From an uncultured Rhodospirillales bacterium (GTDB lineage: Bacteria; Pseudomonadota; Alphaproteobacteria; ATCC43930; CGMCC-115725), in NCBI GenBank assembly GCA_903828515.1, contig CAIKMD010000007.1, positions 434,001 to 498,000 of the forward strand: a stretch of 64,000 nucleotides of DNA, read 5' to 3'. This document shows positions 7,515 through 15,849 of the stretch, piece after piece. The notes beneath the pieces were generated by a model. The model did no database searches, was not told the origin of the DNA, and worked only from the letters and a program-made list of their open reading frames with translations. Made by a program: the position numbers and the translations under genes. Each line of letters opens with the position of its first letter. Positions within the stretch are counted from its first letter, which is position 1.

Positions 7515-9605
7515 TTATCGTCCTTCTCGCCGCCAGGCGAGAAGGAACGCGCCGAGCGCCAGGATCAGCGCACCGAGCCCGGGCAGGAGCGGCGTCTCGC
7601 TCACGCCGGTCACGACGAAATCGCCGTTTTGCCGCAGGCCCAGCCAGTTGCGCCCGGCGGCGGTGCGCTCGGTGCCGACCCGGCGAATGTCGGGCAAGGC
7701 CGCGCCGCTGCCGATCCAGAACGTGCCGCCGCCCGATGCGGCGACATCGGCGGCAACCTTGTCGGTGGTGGCGCGCACATCGGCGAGTTCGATCGGGTTG
7801 AGCGCGCCCGCGGCAGCGAGCGCGGTACGCTTGCCGTCGGTCACGCGATAGAGCCCGCTTTCGGTCACGGCCAGCGAACCCGTGCTGCGCCCGCCGCTCT
7901 GCGGGGCGAGCGACAGGCTCTGTGGAATGCCGTCCGGACCGGTGACCTGCACCGGACTGTCGTCGGGTTCGAGGGATTGCCGCGTGACGACAAGACGATT
8001 GCCCTGCACCTCGGCGCGCAGGTCGTTCTCTTCGAGATCGGGTTCTTTCATCAGCCAATACACGACGCGGCGCAGCAGCTCGGCCTGCGGCCCGCCGCCC
8101 TGATAGCCGCGCGTCCACAGCCACATCTCGTCGGAAAGAAGCTGCGCGACGCGGCCATCGCCGACGCGATCGAGCACCAGCAAGGGCCGGTCGCCCAATC
8201 CGTTCATCACCGTGGCGCCGCGATGCGCCTGCGCCTCGACGTCGAGGAACCAGCGGCCCCAAGGCGGGGTCTTGCCGATGTCGCTGGGCAGGCCCGGCAG
8301 GTCGGCGGTGACGGGATGGCGCCGCCCGGTCGCGCTGACCTGCGGCACGTAAGGCTGTTCGAGAATATTGCCGGTGGGCTCGGCCGGGAGCACCGCGCCC
8401 AGCGGCGTGCGATAGAGACTTTCGGCGCTGCCGAAGCTCGGTCCCGCCGCGTCGAGCAGCGCGCCGCCGTTCTGCACATAGCGCGCGATGTTCTCGAGAT
8501 AGGCTGGCGGCAGCACGTTCATCTGCTTGTAGCGGTCGAAGATGATGAGATCGAACTGGTCGAGCTTCTCGTCGAACAATTCGCGGATCGGGAACGCGAT
8601 CAGCGACAGTTCGCGGATCGGCGTGCCGTCCTGTTTTTCCGGTGGACGCAGGATGGTGAAGTGGACGAGGTCGACCGACGGATCGGATTTCAGGATGTTG
8701 CGCCAGGTACGCTCGCCCGCATGCGGCTCGCCGCTCACCAGCAGGACTTTCAACCGGTCGCGCACGCCGTTGATGACGATGGCGGCGCGGTTGTTGTCGA
8801 GGGTCAGTTCGTGCGGCCCTGCGTCGACCTGCAATTCGACGACGTTGGTGCCGCCATGATCGATCGGCACGCTGAGCGCGACATCCTGGCCGACCGGGAC
8901 CGAGCGAGTGACCGCCGGCCCGCCATCCTTGCGCAGGGTGAGTTGCGCCAGGCCAGTGCCGCCATTCGGCAGGTCCTCGATGCGGACATTGAGCTGTATC
9001 TCTTTGCCGACAATGCCGAAGCTCGGCGCGTCTTTGACGACGAGGCGCCGATCCGCCTCGCCGGGCTGGCCGGTCAGCAGCACATGAAGCGGCGCGTCGA
9101 GGCCCAATTGCGCCGGCACCGGCATGTCGTGAATCTGGCCGTCGGTGATCATGATCGCGCCGGCGACGCGCTGGCGCGGCACGTCGGCAATCGCCCGCGA
9201 CAGCGCGGTATAGAGCTGCGTGCCGGTATCGGCCATCGGCGCATTGGCGTCGGGCGCGCCGGCATGGACGACGCGCACATCGAGGTCTTTGAAACCTTGG
9301 AGGCGTTGGGTCACCGCATCGAGCGCGGCGTTGGCCTCGGCGCGGCGGTTGCCGATCCGCATGCTCGGCGATTCGTCGACCACCACGACCGCGATGTCCT
9401 TTTGCGGATCGCGTTGCTCCTGCACCAAGGAGGGATCGAGCAGGATCAGCACCAACATTGCCGCCGCCGCGAGCCGCCACAGCGTGCCGCGCGCGCGCCG
9501 CCAGGCGCCGTAGGCGAGAATGAGCGCGGCAAGCGCCGCGAAGATCGCAATCGCCGTCCACGGCAGGAGCGGCGAGGCCGCGATGCTGTAGCCGAAGGCG
9601 TTCAT
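7515..9605 (-). CDS. Membrane protein with vWA-like and glutamine-amidotransferase-like regions (MoxR operon)
   Basis: A 696-residue protein, last gene of the MoxR operon. Two N-terminal membrane segments (about residues 12-30 and 44-57) precede a vWA-like region whose first strand ends VVVVDESPSM, keeping the DxSxS metal-site pattern. The middle part (KVLLVSGEPHAGERTW, then QFDLIIFDRYKQMNVLPPAY) resembles the glutamine-amidotransferase-like domain found in BatA-type proteins. A last membrane segment (LGALILALGAFLLAW) is followed by a short basic tail. I placed the start at the ATG at 9605, which overlaps the stop of the upstream gene as ATGA. Role unknown; the family pattern suggests MoxR-dependent assembly or stress function at the membrane. 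Confidence 0.7.
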   Translation of the reverse strand: MNAFGYSIAASPLLPWTAIAIFAALAALILAYGAWRRARGTLWRLAAAAMLVLILLDPSLVQEQRDPQKDIAVVVVDESPSMRIGNRRAEANAALDAVTQRLQGFKDLDVRVVHAGAPDANAPMADTGTQLYTALSRAIADVPRQRVAGAIMITDGQIHDMPVPAQLGLDAPLHVLLTGQPGEADRRLVVKDAPSFGIVGKEIQLNVRIEDLPNGGTGLAQLTLRKDGGPAVTRSVPVGQDVALSVPIDHGGTNVVELQVDAGPHELTLDNNRAAIVINGVRDRLKVLLVSGEPHAGERTWRNILKSDPSVDLVHFTILRPPEKQDGTPIRELSLIAFPIRELFDEKLDQFDLIIFDRYKQMNVLPPAYLENIARYVQNGGALLDAAGPSFGSAESLYRTPLGAVLPAEPTGNILEQPYVPQVSATGRRHPVTADLPGLPSDIGKTPPWGRWFLDVEAQAHRGATVMNGLGDRPLLVLDRVGDGRVAQLLSDEMWLWTRGYQGGGPQAELLRRVVYWLMKEPDLEENDLRAEVQGNRLVVTRQSLEPDDSPVQVTGPDGIPQSLSLAPQSGGRSTGSLAVTESGLYRVTDGKRTALAAAGALNPIELADVRATTDKVAADVAASGGGTFWIGSGAALPDIRRVGTERTAAGRNWLGLRQNGDFVVTGVSETPLLPGLGALILALGAFLLAWRREGR
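7522..7545. terminator. Perfect 10-bp hairpin over the 3' end of the MoxR operon
   Basis: CCTTCTCGCC (7522-7531) pairs perfectly with GGCGAGAAGG (7536-7545) around a 4-base loop. It covers the last codons of the 696-residue protein gene, whose stop lies at 7515-7517. No U-run follows at once, so it may be a weak or factor-dependent terminator, an mRNA-stabilising hairpin, or a decayed REP-like element. Confidence 0.4.
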
Positions 9606-12331
9606 TGCCCGAGCCGTTCGAGAATGGCGGGCACGTGAACCTGGTCGCTCTTGTAGTTGCCGGTCAGCGCGTACATCACGAGGTTCACGCCGAAGCGATA
9701 GGCCATCTCGCGCTGCGGCTCGCCACCGGGCACCGCCGGATGGATCGGCCGGCCGCCGCCATCGACGGCCCAGGCGCCGGCCCAATCGTTCGAGCCGATG
9801 ATCACGCTGGCGACGCCGTCATTGACCGCGTCGTCAGACGGCTCGACCCAGAGCGTGCCGCCGGCCCAGCGGCCGGGGAATTCCTGCAGGAGATAAAACG
9901 ATTTGTTGAGCACGTGTTCGGGCGGTACCGGGATCAGCGGCGGGATCTCGAGCCCCGCCGCGATCTGCTGCAGCCGCTGCTGGGTCGCCGCCGCGCTGAA
10001 GGGGGTGCTCTCGCCTTGGTCGCGCGTGTCGAACAGGATCGTGCCGCCGGTCGCCAGGAACTTGTTCACCCGCTCGACCGCCTGCGCCGACGGCGGCTGT
10101 TCGCCCGGCACGATGGGCCAATAGAGCATCGGAAAGAAGATCAGTTCGTCGTGCTCGATATCGACCGCCATCGGCTCGCCCGCTTCGACGGCGGTGCGCC
10201 GGTTGAGCACGTTGGCGAGACCGGTGAGGCCGGCTTTCGCCTCGGCATCGACTGCCGGGATGCCGGTCAGGACATAAGCGAGATGAAAGCCGCTGGTCGC
10301 CTTGATCGCGAAATCATCGTCGCCTTGCGCGGACGCGGGCGCCGCGAATGCCGTCGCGCCGATCAGTCCGGCGAGCAAGACGCCGACCGCCTTGCGCCGC
10401 CACGCGGCAGCGATAGGGATCAGGCCACGCAAAGCGTATGCGATGAGCAGGTCGATGAGCCCGAGCGCCAGCGCGCCGCCGAGCAGGCTCGGGCGGAAAT
10501 CGATCTCGGGCCCGCGCGCGTAGGTGATGCGGGTGACGCCGTTCGGCAGCGCGCCGAGGCTGGTGAACTTTTTCACCGCCGGCGCGAGGTTCAGGGCCTG
10601 GCGCGCATCCTCGGTGCCGTAAAACCCGGGTGGGAATTTCGCCGAAGGCGTGGTCGCGGCAAAGCCGCCGGCGGGGATGGTGCCGGCATAGGCCGAGGCG
10701 GGCGCGAGCCGGCCGAACCCGTCGAGCGTCTCGACCGGCGGTAACGGTTTGTCGCTGTCGCCCGACACGCCCTGGCTCACCGCGACGACGCGCCGGAGCA
10801 TGTCGACGAACAATCCCGAGATGCCGAGCGTCGACCATTGCGGATCGGCGGTGGTGTGAACGAGTACGAGCCAGCCCTTGCCGCGCTTCTCGGCGGTCAC
10901 CAGCGGCGTGCCGTCGGTGAGCCGCGCCCAGGTCTTGCCGGCGAGATCGAGCGCGGGCTCGGCCAGAACCTGGCGCGAGATCGTCACGTCCTTGGGAATC
11001 TCAAGACCGGCAAAGGGGCTCGTTTGATCGAACGGCGCGAGCGTGGCCGGGTTCTCCCAGGACAGCGCACCGCCCAGGGTCCGGCCGCCGCGCCGCAAGG
11101 CCACGGGCAACAGATCGTCATCGGTCGCTTCGGCGAGGCGAGGCCCGGCGAGGCGCAGCACTGTGCCGCCACCTTCCATCCATTTGACGATCGCGGTTTT
11201 CTCGTCTTCACCGGCAGGCGACACGTCAGGCAGCGCGAGAACGGCGACGCCGCCTTTCATCAGGCTTGCGGCGTCGCCGGTCCTGACTTCGCTGAACGGT
11301 TCGAGCGCCTTGCCGAGGTAATAGGTGCCGCTCAACAAGGGTTGCGCCGGGCCCACGCTGCGCGGCGCCACGATGCCGACCGGCCGCCGCCGCCAGCGCT
11401 CGTCGAGAAGCAGCACCGCGCCCGCCGACGATTCGCCCTCGATCGCCAGTTCCATCGCGCGATTGCGGAGTTCGCTCGGCAGTTGAAGATGCGCCACGGC
11501 GGTCAGCGCGCCGGGCGCGAGGCTGACTTGCTGGCGTCCGAGGAAACGGCCGTCATCGCCGACCGCGCGCACGACGATCTCGGCGGGCCCCGTTCCGTCG
11601 GCGCGCGTGACGGTGGCGGTCAAATCCTGATCGTCGCGATCGGCCGGCGACAGCAGGCGCGGCAAATCCTCGACCGCGTCGGTCATCACTCGCAAGGGTC
11701 CGCGTTGCGCCAGGCCTTCGGCGAAAGTTTTTGCGTCGCCATCGTCGATCCCGTCCGACAGCCAGACGAATTCCGCGCCGCCGAGATCGAGCTTCGACAA
11801 GCGATCGAGCGCATCGGGGCGATTGTCGGGCCACGCCATGGGCGCCAGCGCCGCGACGGCGGCATGCGCGTCGGCGGGGCGCAGTACCGAGAGCGGCGGC
11901 GGTGCGGTGTTCCCCGGCAGCGGCGCGGTCGCGACCAGCACGACGTTGCGATCCTCGCGTTCGGCCTGCGCCACTAACGGATCGAGCGCGGCGCGGCGTT
12001 CTTCCCAATGCCGCGCGGCGGTCCAGCCATTATCGACGACGAGAACCAGCGGGCCTTTGCCGGCCAGTGTCGCGGTCGGATTGAGCAGCGGATGCGCGAG
12101 GGCGAGGATGATGAGCGCGGCGAGCGCCATGCGCAGCAGCACGAGCCACAGCGGCGTGCGCGCCGGGGTTTCCTCGCGCGGCACGAGGCCGAGCAACAGG
12201 CGCAGCGCCGGGAAACGCACGCGCTTCGGCGCCGGCGGCGTTACCCGCAACAGCCACCACAACGCGGGCAGCGCGGCGAGACCGACGAGCAGCCACGGCG
12301 ATGCGAAGGCGAGGGCGCCGAGACTCAGCAT
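9602..12331 (-). CDS. BatA N-terminal / DUF4159 membrane protein
   Basis: A 909-residue protein. It opens with the BatA-type N-terminus (FASPWLLVGLAALPALWWLL, then a second segment LWLVLLRMALAALIILALAHPLL). A vWA-like domain follows whose first strand reads LVLVVDNGWTA, so the DxSxS metal motif is not conserved. After a middle membrane segment (near residue 625) and another hydrophobic stretch ending in ASAQGDDDF, the last 220 residues form a DUF4159 domain (YVLTGIPAVDAEAKAGL, ELIFFPMLYWPIVPGE, GGTILFDTRDQGE). It is the third gene of the MoxR operon. The BIME-like repeat pair sits just upstream of its start. Confidence 0.85.
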   Translation of the reverse strand: MLSLGALAFASPWLLVGLAALPALWWLLRVTPPAPKRVRFPALRLLLGLVPREETPARTPLWLVLLRMALAALIILALAHPLLNPTATLAGKGPLVLVVDNGWTAARHWEERRAALDPLVAQAEREDRNVVLVATAPLPGNTAPPPLSVLRPADAHAAVAALAPMAWPDNRPDALDRLSKLDLGGAEFVWLSDGIDDGDAKTFAEGLAQRGPLRVMTDAVEDLPRLLSPADRDDQDLTATVTRADGTGPAEIVVRAVGDDGRFLGRQQVSLAPGALTAVAHLQLPSELRNRAMELAIEGESSAGAVLLLDERWRRRPVGIVAPRSVGPAQPLLSGTYYLGKALEPFSEVRTGDAASLMKGGVAVLALPDVSPAGEDEKTAIVKWMEGGGTVLRLAGPRLAEATDDDLLPVALRRGGRTLGGALSWENPATLAPFDQTSPFAGLEIPKDVTISRQVLAEPALDLAGKTWARLTDGTPLVTAEKRGKGWLVLVHTTADPQWSTLGISGLFVDMLRRVVAVSQGVSGDSDKPLPPVETLDGFGRLAPASAYAGTIPAGGFAATTPSAKFPPGFYGTEDARQALNLAPAVKKFTSLGALPNGVTRITYARGPEIDFRPSLLGGALALGLIDLLIAYALRGLIPIAAAWRRKAVGVLLAGLIGATAFAAPASAQGDDDFAIKATSGFHLAYVLTGIPAVDAEAKAGLTGLANVLNRRTAVEAGEPMAVDIEHDELIFFPMLYWPIVPGEQPPSAQAVERVNKFLATGGTILFDTRDQGESTPFSAAATQQRLQQIAAGLEIPPLIPVPPEHVLNKSFYLLQEFPGRWAGGTLWVEPSDDAVNDGVASVIIGSNDWAGAWAVDGGGRPIHPAVPGGEPQREMAYRFGVNLVMYALTGNYKSDQVHVPAILERLGQ

Positions 12332-12341
12332 GGGTGCGACA

Positions 12342-12381
12342 ACCCCCCACCCTGTCCCTCCCCCTCAAGGGGGGAGGGGAC
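12342..12381 (+). repeat. REP-like element, copy A
   Basis: A 40-base element in the 164-base gap between the DUF58 and DUF4159 genes. It begins ACCCCCCACCCTG and contains an internal hairpin, CCCTCCCCC pairing with GGGGGAGGG. It matches the reverse complement of 12436-12475 at 38 of 40 positions by eye. With copy B it forms an inverted pair about 54 bases apart. Confidence 0.85.
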
Positions 12382-12435
12382 GCGCTGGTGATCATCGCTT
12401 CTTCTCTCAGAGAGAGATGAGGCGTTGTTATCATC

Positions 12436-12475
12436 GTTCCCTCCCCCATTGAGGGGGAGGGACAGGGTGGGGGGT
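12436..12475 (-). repeat. REP-like element, copy B (inverted)
   Basis: The inverted partner of copy A, with its own internal stem of CCCTCCCCC and GGGGGAGGG. The 54 bases between the copies contain a further small dyad around CTCTCAGAGAG (12404-12414). The arrangement resembles a bacterial interspersed mosaic element. In the operon mRNA the two copies could also pair with each other as one long stem. Confidence 0.85.
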
Positions 12476-12495
12476 AAGAGCGCCACCAACATTGG

Positions 12496-13365
12496 CTACT
12501 GCCCCGGCTCGGCCAACGCCGTGTAGAGCGCGAGCAGCGCGGCGTGTGGCGGCTTGTCGGTGCGATGCGTGGCGAAGCGCCAGCCCGCCGCGCGCGCAAT
12601 GGCGCCGAGCCCGGCGCGGTGACGCGCCAGCTTGTCGGTGTAATCGCCGCGAATGGTTTCGACCCGGCTGATCAGCAACGGGTCTTCTTGCTCGAGCCCT
12701 TCGAAGCGCACGCGGCCCTCGAACGGCAACGTCTCTTCGGCGGGATCGAGCACTTGAAGCAGATAGCCTTTGAGGCCCATCGCGGCGAAAGAGGCGACGC
12801 GCTTTTCGACTTCTTCCAACGGGGCGAGCAGATCGCCGGTCAACACCAACTGGCCGTGACGCGGCAAGGGTTCGACCGTCGGCAGATCGGGGCTCGCGTT
12901 GCGTTCGAGCTGCAATGCCATGCGTTCGAGCACCGCGCGGCCATGGCTCGGTGCGATACCGGTGCCGAGCAAGGTCACGCGCTCGCCGCCGCGCAACAGC
13001 AGCGCCGCGAGCGCCAGCGTGATCAGATCGGCGCGTTCGCGTTTCGTCGGCACGCCGCGACTTGAGGCGTAATCCATCGACGGCGACGCGTCGCGCCACA
13101 GCCAGACGCTTTGCGCGGCTTCCCATTCGTTCTCGCGCACGAAGAGCCGCTGCGACTTGCCGCTTTCGCGCCAGTCGATCCGATTGATCGCGTCGCCGGG
13201 CTGGTATTGGCGGAATTGCCAGAACGTCTCGCCCTGACCGACGCGGCGGCGTCCGTGAACGCCTTGCGCGACGGTCGATGCGACACGACTCGCCGCCACC
13301 AGCAGCGGGGGCAGCGCCGCTGCGGCTTGTTCGGCGCGGTGCTGAAGGCGCGCCGTGTCGGCCAT
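12496..13365 (-). CDS. DUF58 domain protein of the MoxR operon
   Basis: A 289-residue DUF58 protein. Family landmarks are the RRRVGQGETFWQFRQYQPGD segment and the RIDWRESGKSQRLFVRENE block (residues about 45-92), followed by a vWA-like core with WLWRDASPSM as its DxSxS motif. No membrane segment is seen. DUF58 proteins almost always pair with MoxR ATPases, which probably act on them or on the vWA proteins encoded beside them. The ATG at 13365 overlaps the moxR stop codon as TGATG, implying translational coupling. Confidence 0.88.
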   Translation of the reverse strand: MADTARLQHRAEQAAAALPPLLVAASRVASTVAQGVHGRRRVGQGETFWQFRQYQPGDAINRIDWRESGKSQRLFVRENEWEAAQSVWLWRDASPSMDYASSRGVPTKRERADLITLALAALLLRGGERVTLLGTGIAPSHGRAVLERMALQLERNASPDLPTVEPLPRHGQLVLTGDLLAPLEEVEKRVASFAAMGLKGYLLQVLDPAEETLPFEGRVRFEGLEQEDPLLISRVETIRGDYTDKLARHRAGLGAIARAAGWRFATHRTDKPPHAALLALYTALAEPGQ

Positions 13366-14363
13366 CAGCGCAGGGGCGCCAGAAGCCGATCGATGACGTG
13401 GCCGATTTCGACGCCTTCGGCGCGGGCGGCGAAGGTCAGCGCCATGCGATGGCGCAGGATCGGCGGCGCCAGGGCGACGACGTCGTCGATCGACGGCGCG
13501 AAACGCCCATCGAGCAGGGCGCGGGCGCGACAGGCCAGCATCAAGGCCTGGCTGGCGCGCGGGCCCGGGCCCCACGCGATTTGCGCGTTGGCATCGCCGT
13601 CGGCGCCCGGCCGCGCGTTGCGCACGAGTTTCAGGATCGCCTCGACGACGCTTTCGCCGACCGGTACGCGGCGCACCAGACGTTGCGCCGCGCTCAACTC
13701 GGCGGCGCTCAACACCGTGCTCGCCTGCTCGTCGCCGATGCCGGTGGTGGCGAGCAGCATCTGGCGCTCGGCGTCGAGATCGGGATAGCCGACGTCGATC
13801 TGCAGGAGGAAGCGATCGAGCTGCGCCTCGGGCAGCGGATAGGTGCCTTCCTGTTCAAGCGGATTCTGCGTGGCCAGAACATGGAAAGGTTTCGGCAGCG
13901 GGTGATATTGCCCGGCGACGGAGACGCGGCCTTCCTGCATCGCCTGCAGCAGCGCCGATTGCGTGCGCGGGCTGGCGCGGTTGATTTCGTCGGCCATCAG
14001 CAACTGGCAGAACACCGGGCCGGAGATGAAACGGAACGAGCGCCGGCCGCTCTCGCCTTCTTCCAGCACCTCGGAACCGAGAATGTCCGCCGGCATCAGA
14101 TCGGGCGTACACTGAATGCGCTTGTCCTCGAGGCCGAGGACGGTGCCGAGCGTCTCGACCAGGCGCGTCTTGGCGAGGCCGGGCACGCCGATCAACAAAC
14201 AGTGGCCGCCGGCCAAAAGGGTGATGAGGGCTTGATCGATCACCTCGCGCTGACCGAAGATGACGCGGCCGATACGCTCGCGCACCGCGGTCAGGCGCTG
14301 GCCCAGCGCGTCGATCTCCGCGGCGAGGTCGGTGCCGCCGACCGGTTTGAGATTTTCGGGCAT
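13365..14363 (-). CDS. MoxR-family AAA+ ATPase
   Basis: A 332-residue AAA+ ATPase, first gene of its operon. Walker A is GVPGLAKT (about residue 60) and Walker B is LLMADEINRA, followed by SPRTQSALLQAMQE, a sensor 1 region (VLATQNPLEQEGTYPLPEAQ) and an arginine-finger region (LDRFLLQI). MoxR proteins act as chaperone-like ATPases that mature or activate vWA-containing partners, which here are probably the three downstream gene products. The ATG at 14363 is chosen because MoxR proteins begin close to the first helix; upstream in-frame sequence runs into the divergent promoter region. The divergent neighbour encodes a DUF1285 protein. Confidence 0.93.
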   Translation of the reverse strand: MPENLKPVGGTDLAAEIDALGQRLTAVRERIGRVIFGQREVIDQALITLLAGGHCLLIGVPGLAKTRLVETLGTVLGLEDKRIQCTPDLMPADILGSEVLEEGESGRRSFRFISGPVFCQLLMADEINRASPRTQSALLQAMQEGRVSVAGQYHPLPKPFHVLATQNPLEQEGTYPLPEAQLDRFLLQIDVGYPDLDAERQMLLATTGIGDEQASTVLSAAELSAAQRLVRRVPVGESVVEAILKLVRNARPGADGDANAQIAWGPGPRASQALMLACRARALLDGRFAPSIDDVVALAPPILRHRMALTFAARAEGVEIGHVIDRLLAPLR

Positions 14364-14407
14364 GCTCACGGAAGGTTTCCTCTCGCAACCGAAGGGGGCG
14401 TCGATCG

Positions 14408-15004
14408 ATGGACGAGGCCGATGCCAAAACGCGTGATCTGGCGCGCATCGCGGAACAGGCCGCCCTGACTCGGGAAAGAACACCGGGCGGGGGAAGCGCC
14501 CCGTCGCGTGCCCCCTCTCGCGATTGTGGGCATTTCGATATCCATATCGATCGTGATGGTAGCTGGTTCCATCAGGGGACACCAATCAATCGCGCGTCAT
14601 TGGTCAGGCTGTTCAGCACCGTGCTGGAACGGGATGCCGACGGGGTTTACTGGTTGGCGACGCCGGTCGAGCGCGGTCGGATCGCGGTCGCCGATGTGCC
14701 GTTTCTCGCGGTCGAATTGGACCGCCGGGGCGACGGCCCGGGCCAGGAACTCGTTTTTCGCACCAATGTCGGCGATTTCGTGACCGCCGACGCCGAACAT
14801 AAGCTACGGGTGGCGATGGGCGACGACGGCGCGCCGCGACCTTACGTCGATGTCAGAAACGGGCTGGAAGCGCGGCTCGCGCGGCCGGTATTCTATGCGC
14901 TGGTCGAGTTGGGGAGGGAAGAGCGGGTCGGTGACACGACCCTCTTCGGAGTATGGAGCAAAAACACATTCTTTCCGCTGGGATCCCTGGCGGAGCCCGC
15001 TTGA
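14408..15004 (+). CDS. DUF1285 domain protein
   Basis: A 198-residue cytosolic protein of family DUF1285. Landmarks are FDIHIDRDGSWFHQGTPINR, LVRLFSTVLERDADGVYWL, VPFLAVELDR and the C-terminal PYVDVRNGLEARLARPVFYAL. The molecular function is not known; the fold is compact and lacks obvious catalytic motifs. It opens a plus-strand block with a NUDIX hydrolase, DUF6111 and the CCA-adding enzyme, divergent from the MoxR operon. That arrangement recurs in alphaproteobacteria. The end of the frame overlaps the proposed NUDIX start. Confidence 0.85.
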   Translation: MDEADAKTRDLARIAEQAALTRERTPGGGSAPSRAPSRDCGHFDIHIDRDGSWFHQGTPINRASLVRLFSTVLERDADGVYWLATPVERGRIAVADVPFLAVELDRRGDGPGQELVFRTNVGDFVTADAEHKLRVAMGDDGAPRPYVDVRNGLEARLARPVFYALVELGREERVGDTTLFGVWSKNTFFPLGSLAEPA

Positions 15005-15570
15005 CCCGCGACGGGATTCGCGGCCGCTTGGCGGCGCGGCCGATCGGCATGCGCGGCAATGGCGTCGACGATGGCCACAACACGCCGGCTGCCGTGCTGG
15101 TGGCGCTGGTCGATCGTCCCGAGGGCTGGTTCGTCCTCTTCACCCTGCGCTCGGCCGATCTCGCCGATCATGCCGGTCAGATTTCCTTTCCCGGCGGCCG
15201 CATCGATCCCGAAGACGAGAACGAAGATGCCGCGGCGCTACGCGAGGCCGAGGAAGAGATCGGTCTGCCGCGCGACCATGTCGAGATCGTCGGACGCCTC
15301 GACACCTGGGTTAGCGGCACGGGCTTCATCATCACGCCGGTCGTTGGCCTCGTCCGCCCGGTCGCGCATCTCGTGCCCAGTCCCGTCGAAGTCGCCGAGA
15401 TTTTCGAGGTGCCGCTCGACTTCATTCTCGACAAGAACAATCACCAGCGTCGCTCGCGCGAACTCGGCGGTCAGCAGCGTCATTTCTGGGCGGTGCCCTA
15501 TGAGCATCGCAATATCTGGGGCGCGACCGCCGGCATCCTGGTCAATCTCGCCGAAGCGTTGACCGGATAA
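14953..15570 (+). CDS. NUDIX hydrolase, CoA pyrophosphatase type
   Basis: A 205-residue NUDIX enzyme. The segment LFTLRSADLADHAGQISFPG matches the NuCoA motif that marks coenzyme A pyrophosphatases. It runs into an extended Nudix box (GGRIDPEDENEDAA, then REAEEEIGL) with the metal-binding Glu residues. The reaction is likely cleavage of CoA to 3',5'-ADP and phosphopantetheine. The start is uncertain: ATG at 14953 overlaps DUF1285 by 52 bases with a poorly spaced GGAG. A TTG at 15001, overlapping the upstream stop as TTGA and preceded by GGCGGAG, is at least as good. Confidence 0.88.
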   Translation: MEQKHILSAGIPGGARLTRDGIRGRLAARPIGMRGNGVDDGHNTPAAVLVALVDRPEGWFVLFTLRSADLADHAGQISFPGGRIDPEDENEDAAALREAEEEIGLPRDHVEIVGRLDTWVSGTGFIITPVVGLVRPVAHLVPSPVEVAEIFEVPLDFILDKNNHQRRSRELGGQQRHFWAVPYEHRNIWGATAGILVNLAEALTG

Positions 15571-15578
15571 GAGGGCCG

Positions 15579-15845
15579 ATGGGCCGCGAGTTCCTCACCA
15601 TCATCGTGCCGCTGCTGCTGCCGACGGCGCTTTATGTCGCGTGGCGGCTGTGGTTCGGCCGCACGCTGCAATTCCCGACAAGCTGGATGTGGCTGGCGGC
15701 GGCCGGCCTGATCTTGGCCGCGCTCACGCTCGTCGCCGTGAGTCTCGATTTCGGCGGGCCGCGCTCGGGCAATTATGTGCCGCCGTATCTCGACGACGAT
15801 GGCAAGGTCGTGCCGGGTCATGTCGACCCCGCGCCGTCGCGCTGA
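15579..15845 (+). CDS. DUF6111 family small membrane protein
   Basis: An 88-residue protein with two hydrophobic segments (about residues 6-24 and 34-55) and a polar tail containing YVPPYLDDDGKVVPGHVDP. This matches the alphaproteobacterial DUF6111 family, which has no assigned function. It lies 8 bases after the NUDIX gene and 4 bases before the probable TTG start of the CCA-adding enzyme, so it is embedded in that operon. Confidence 0.75.
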   Translation: MGREFLTIIVPLLLPTALYVAWRLWFGRTLQFPTSWMWLAAAGLILAALTLVAVSLDFGGPRSGNYVPPYLDDDGKVVPGHVDPAPSR

Positions 15846-15849
15846 CGCT

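Noticed and set aside
6639-9638. 999-codon plus-strand open frame
   Set aside because: It lies antisense to psd and the 696-residue membrane protein, which have clear motifs. Its composition (Arg, Ala, Gly, His-rich, no domains) is that of a GC-rich shadow frame.
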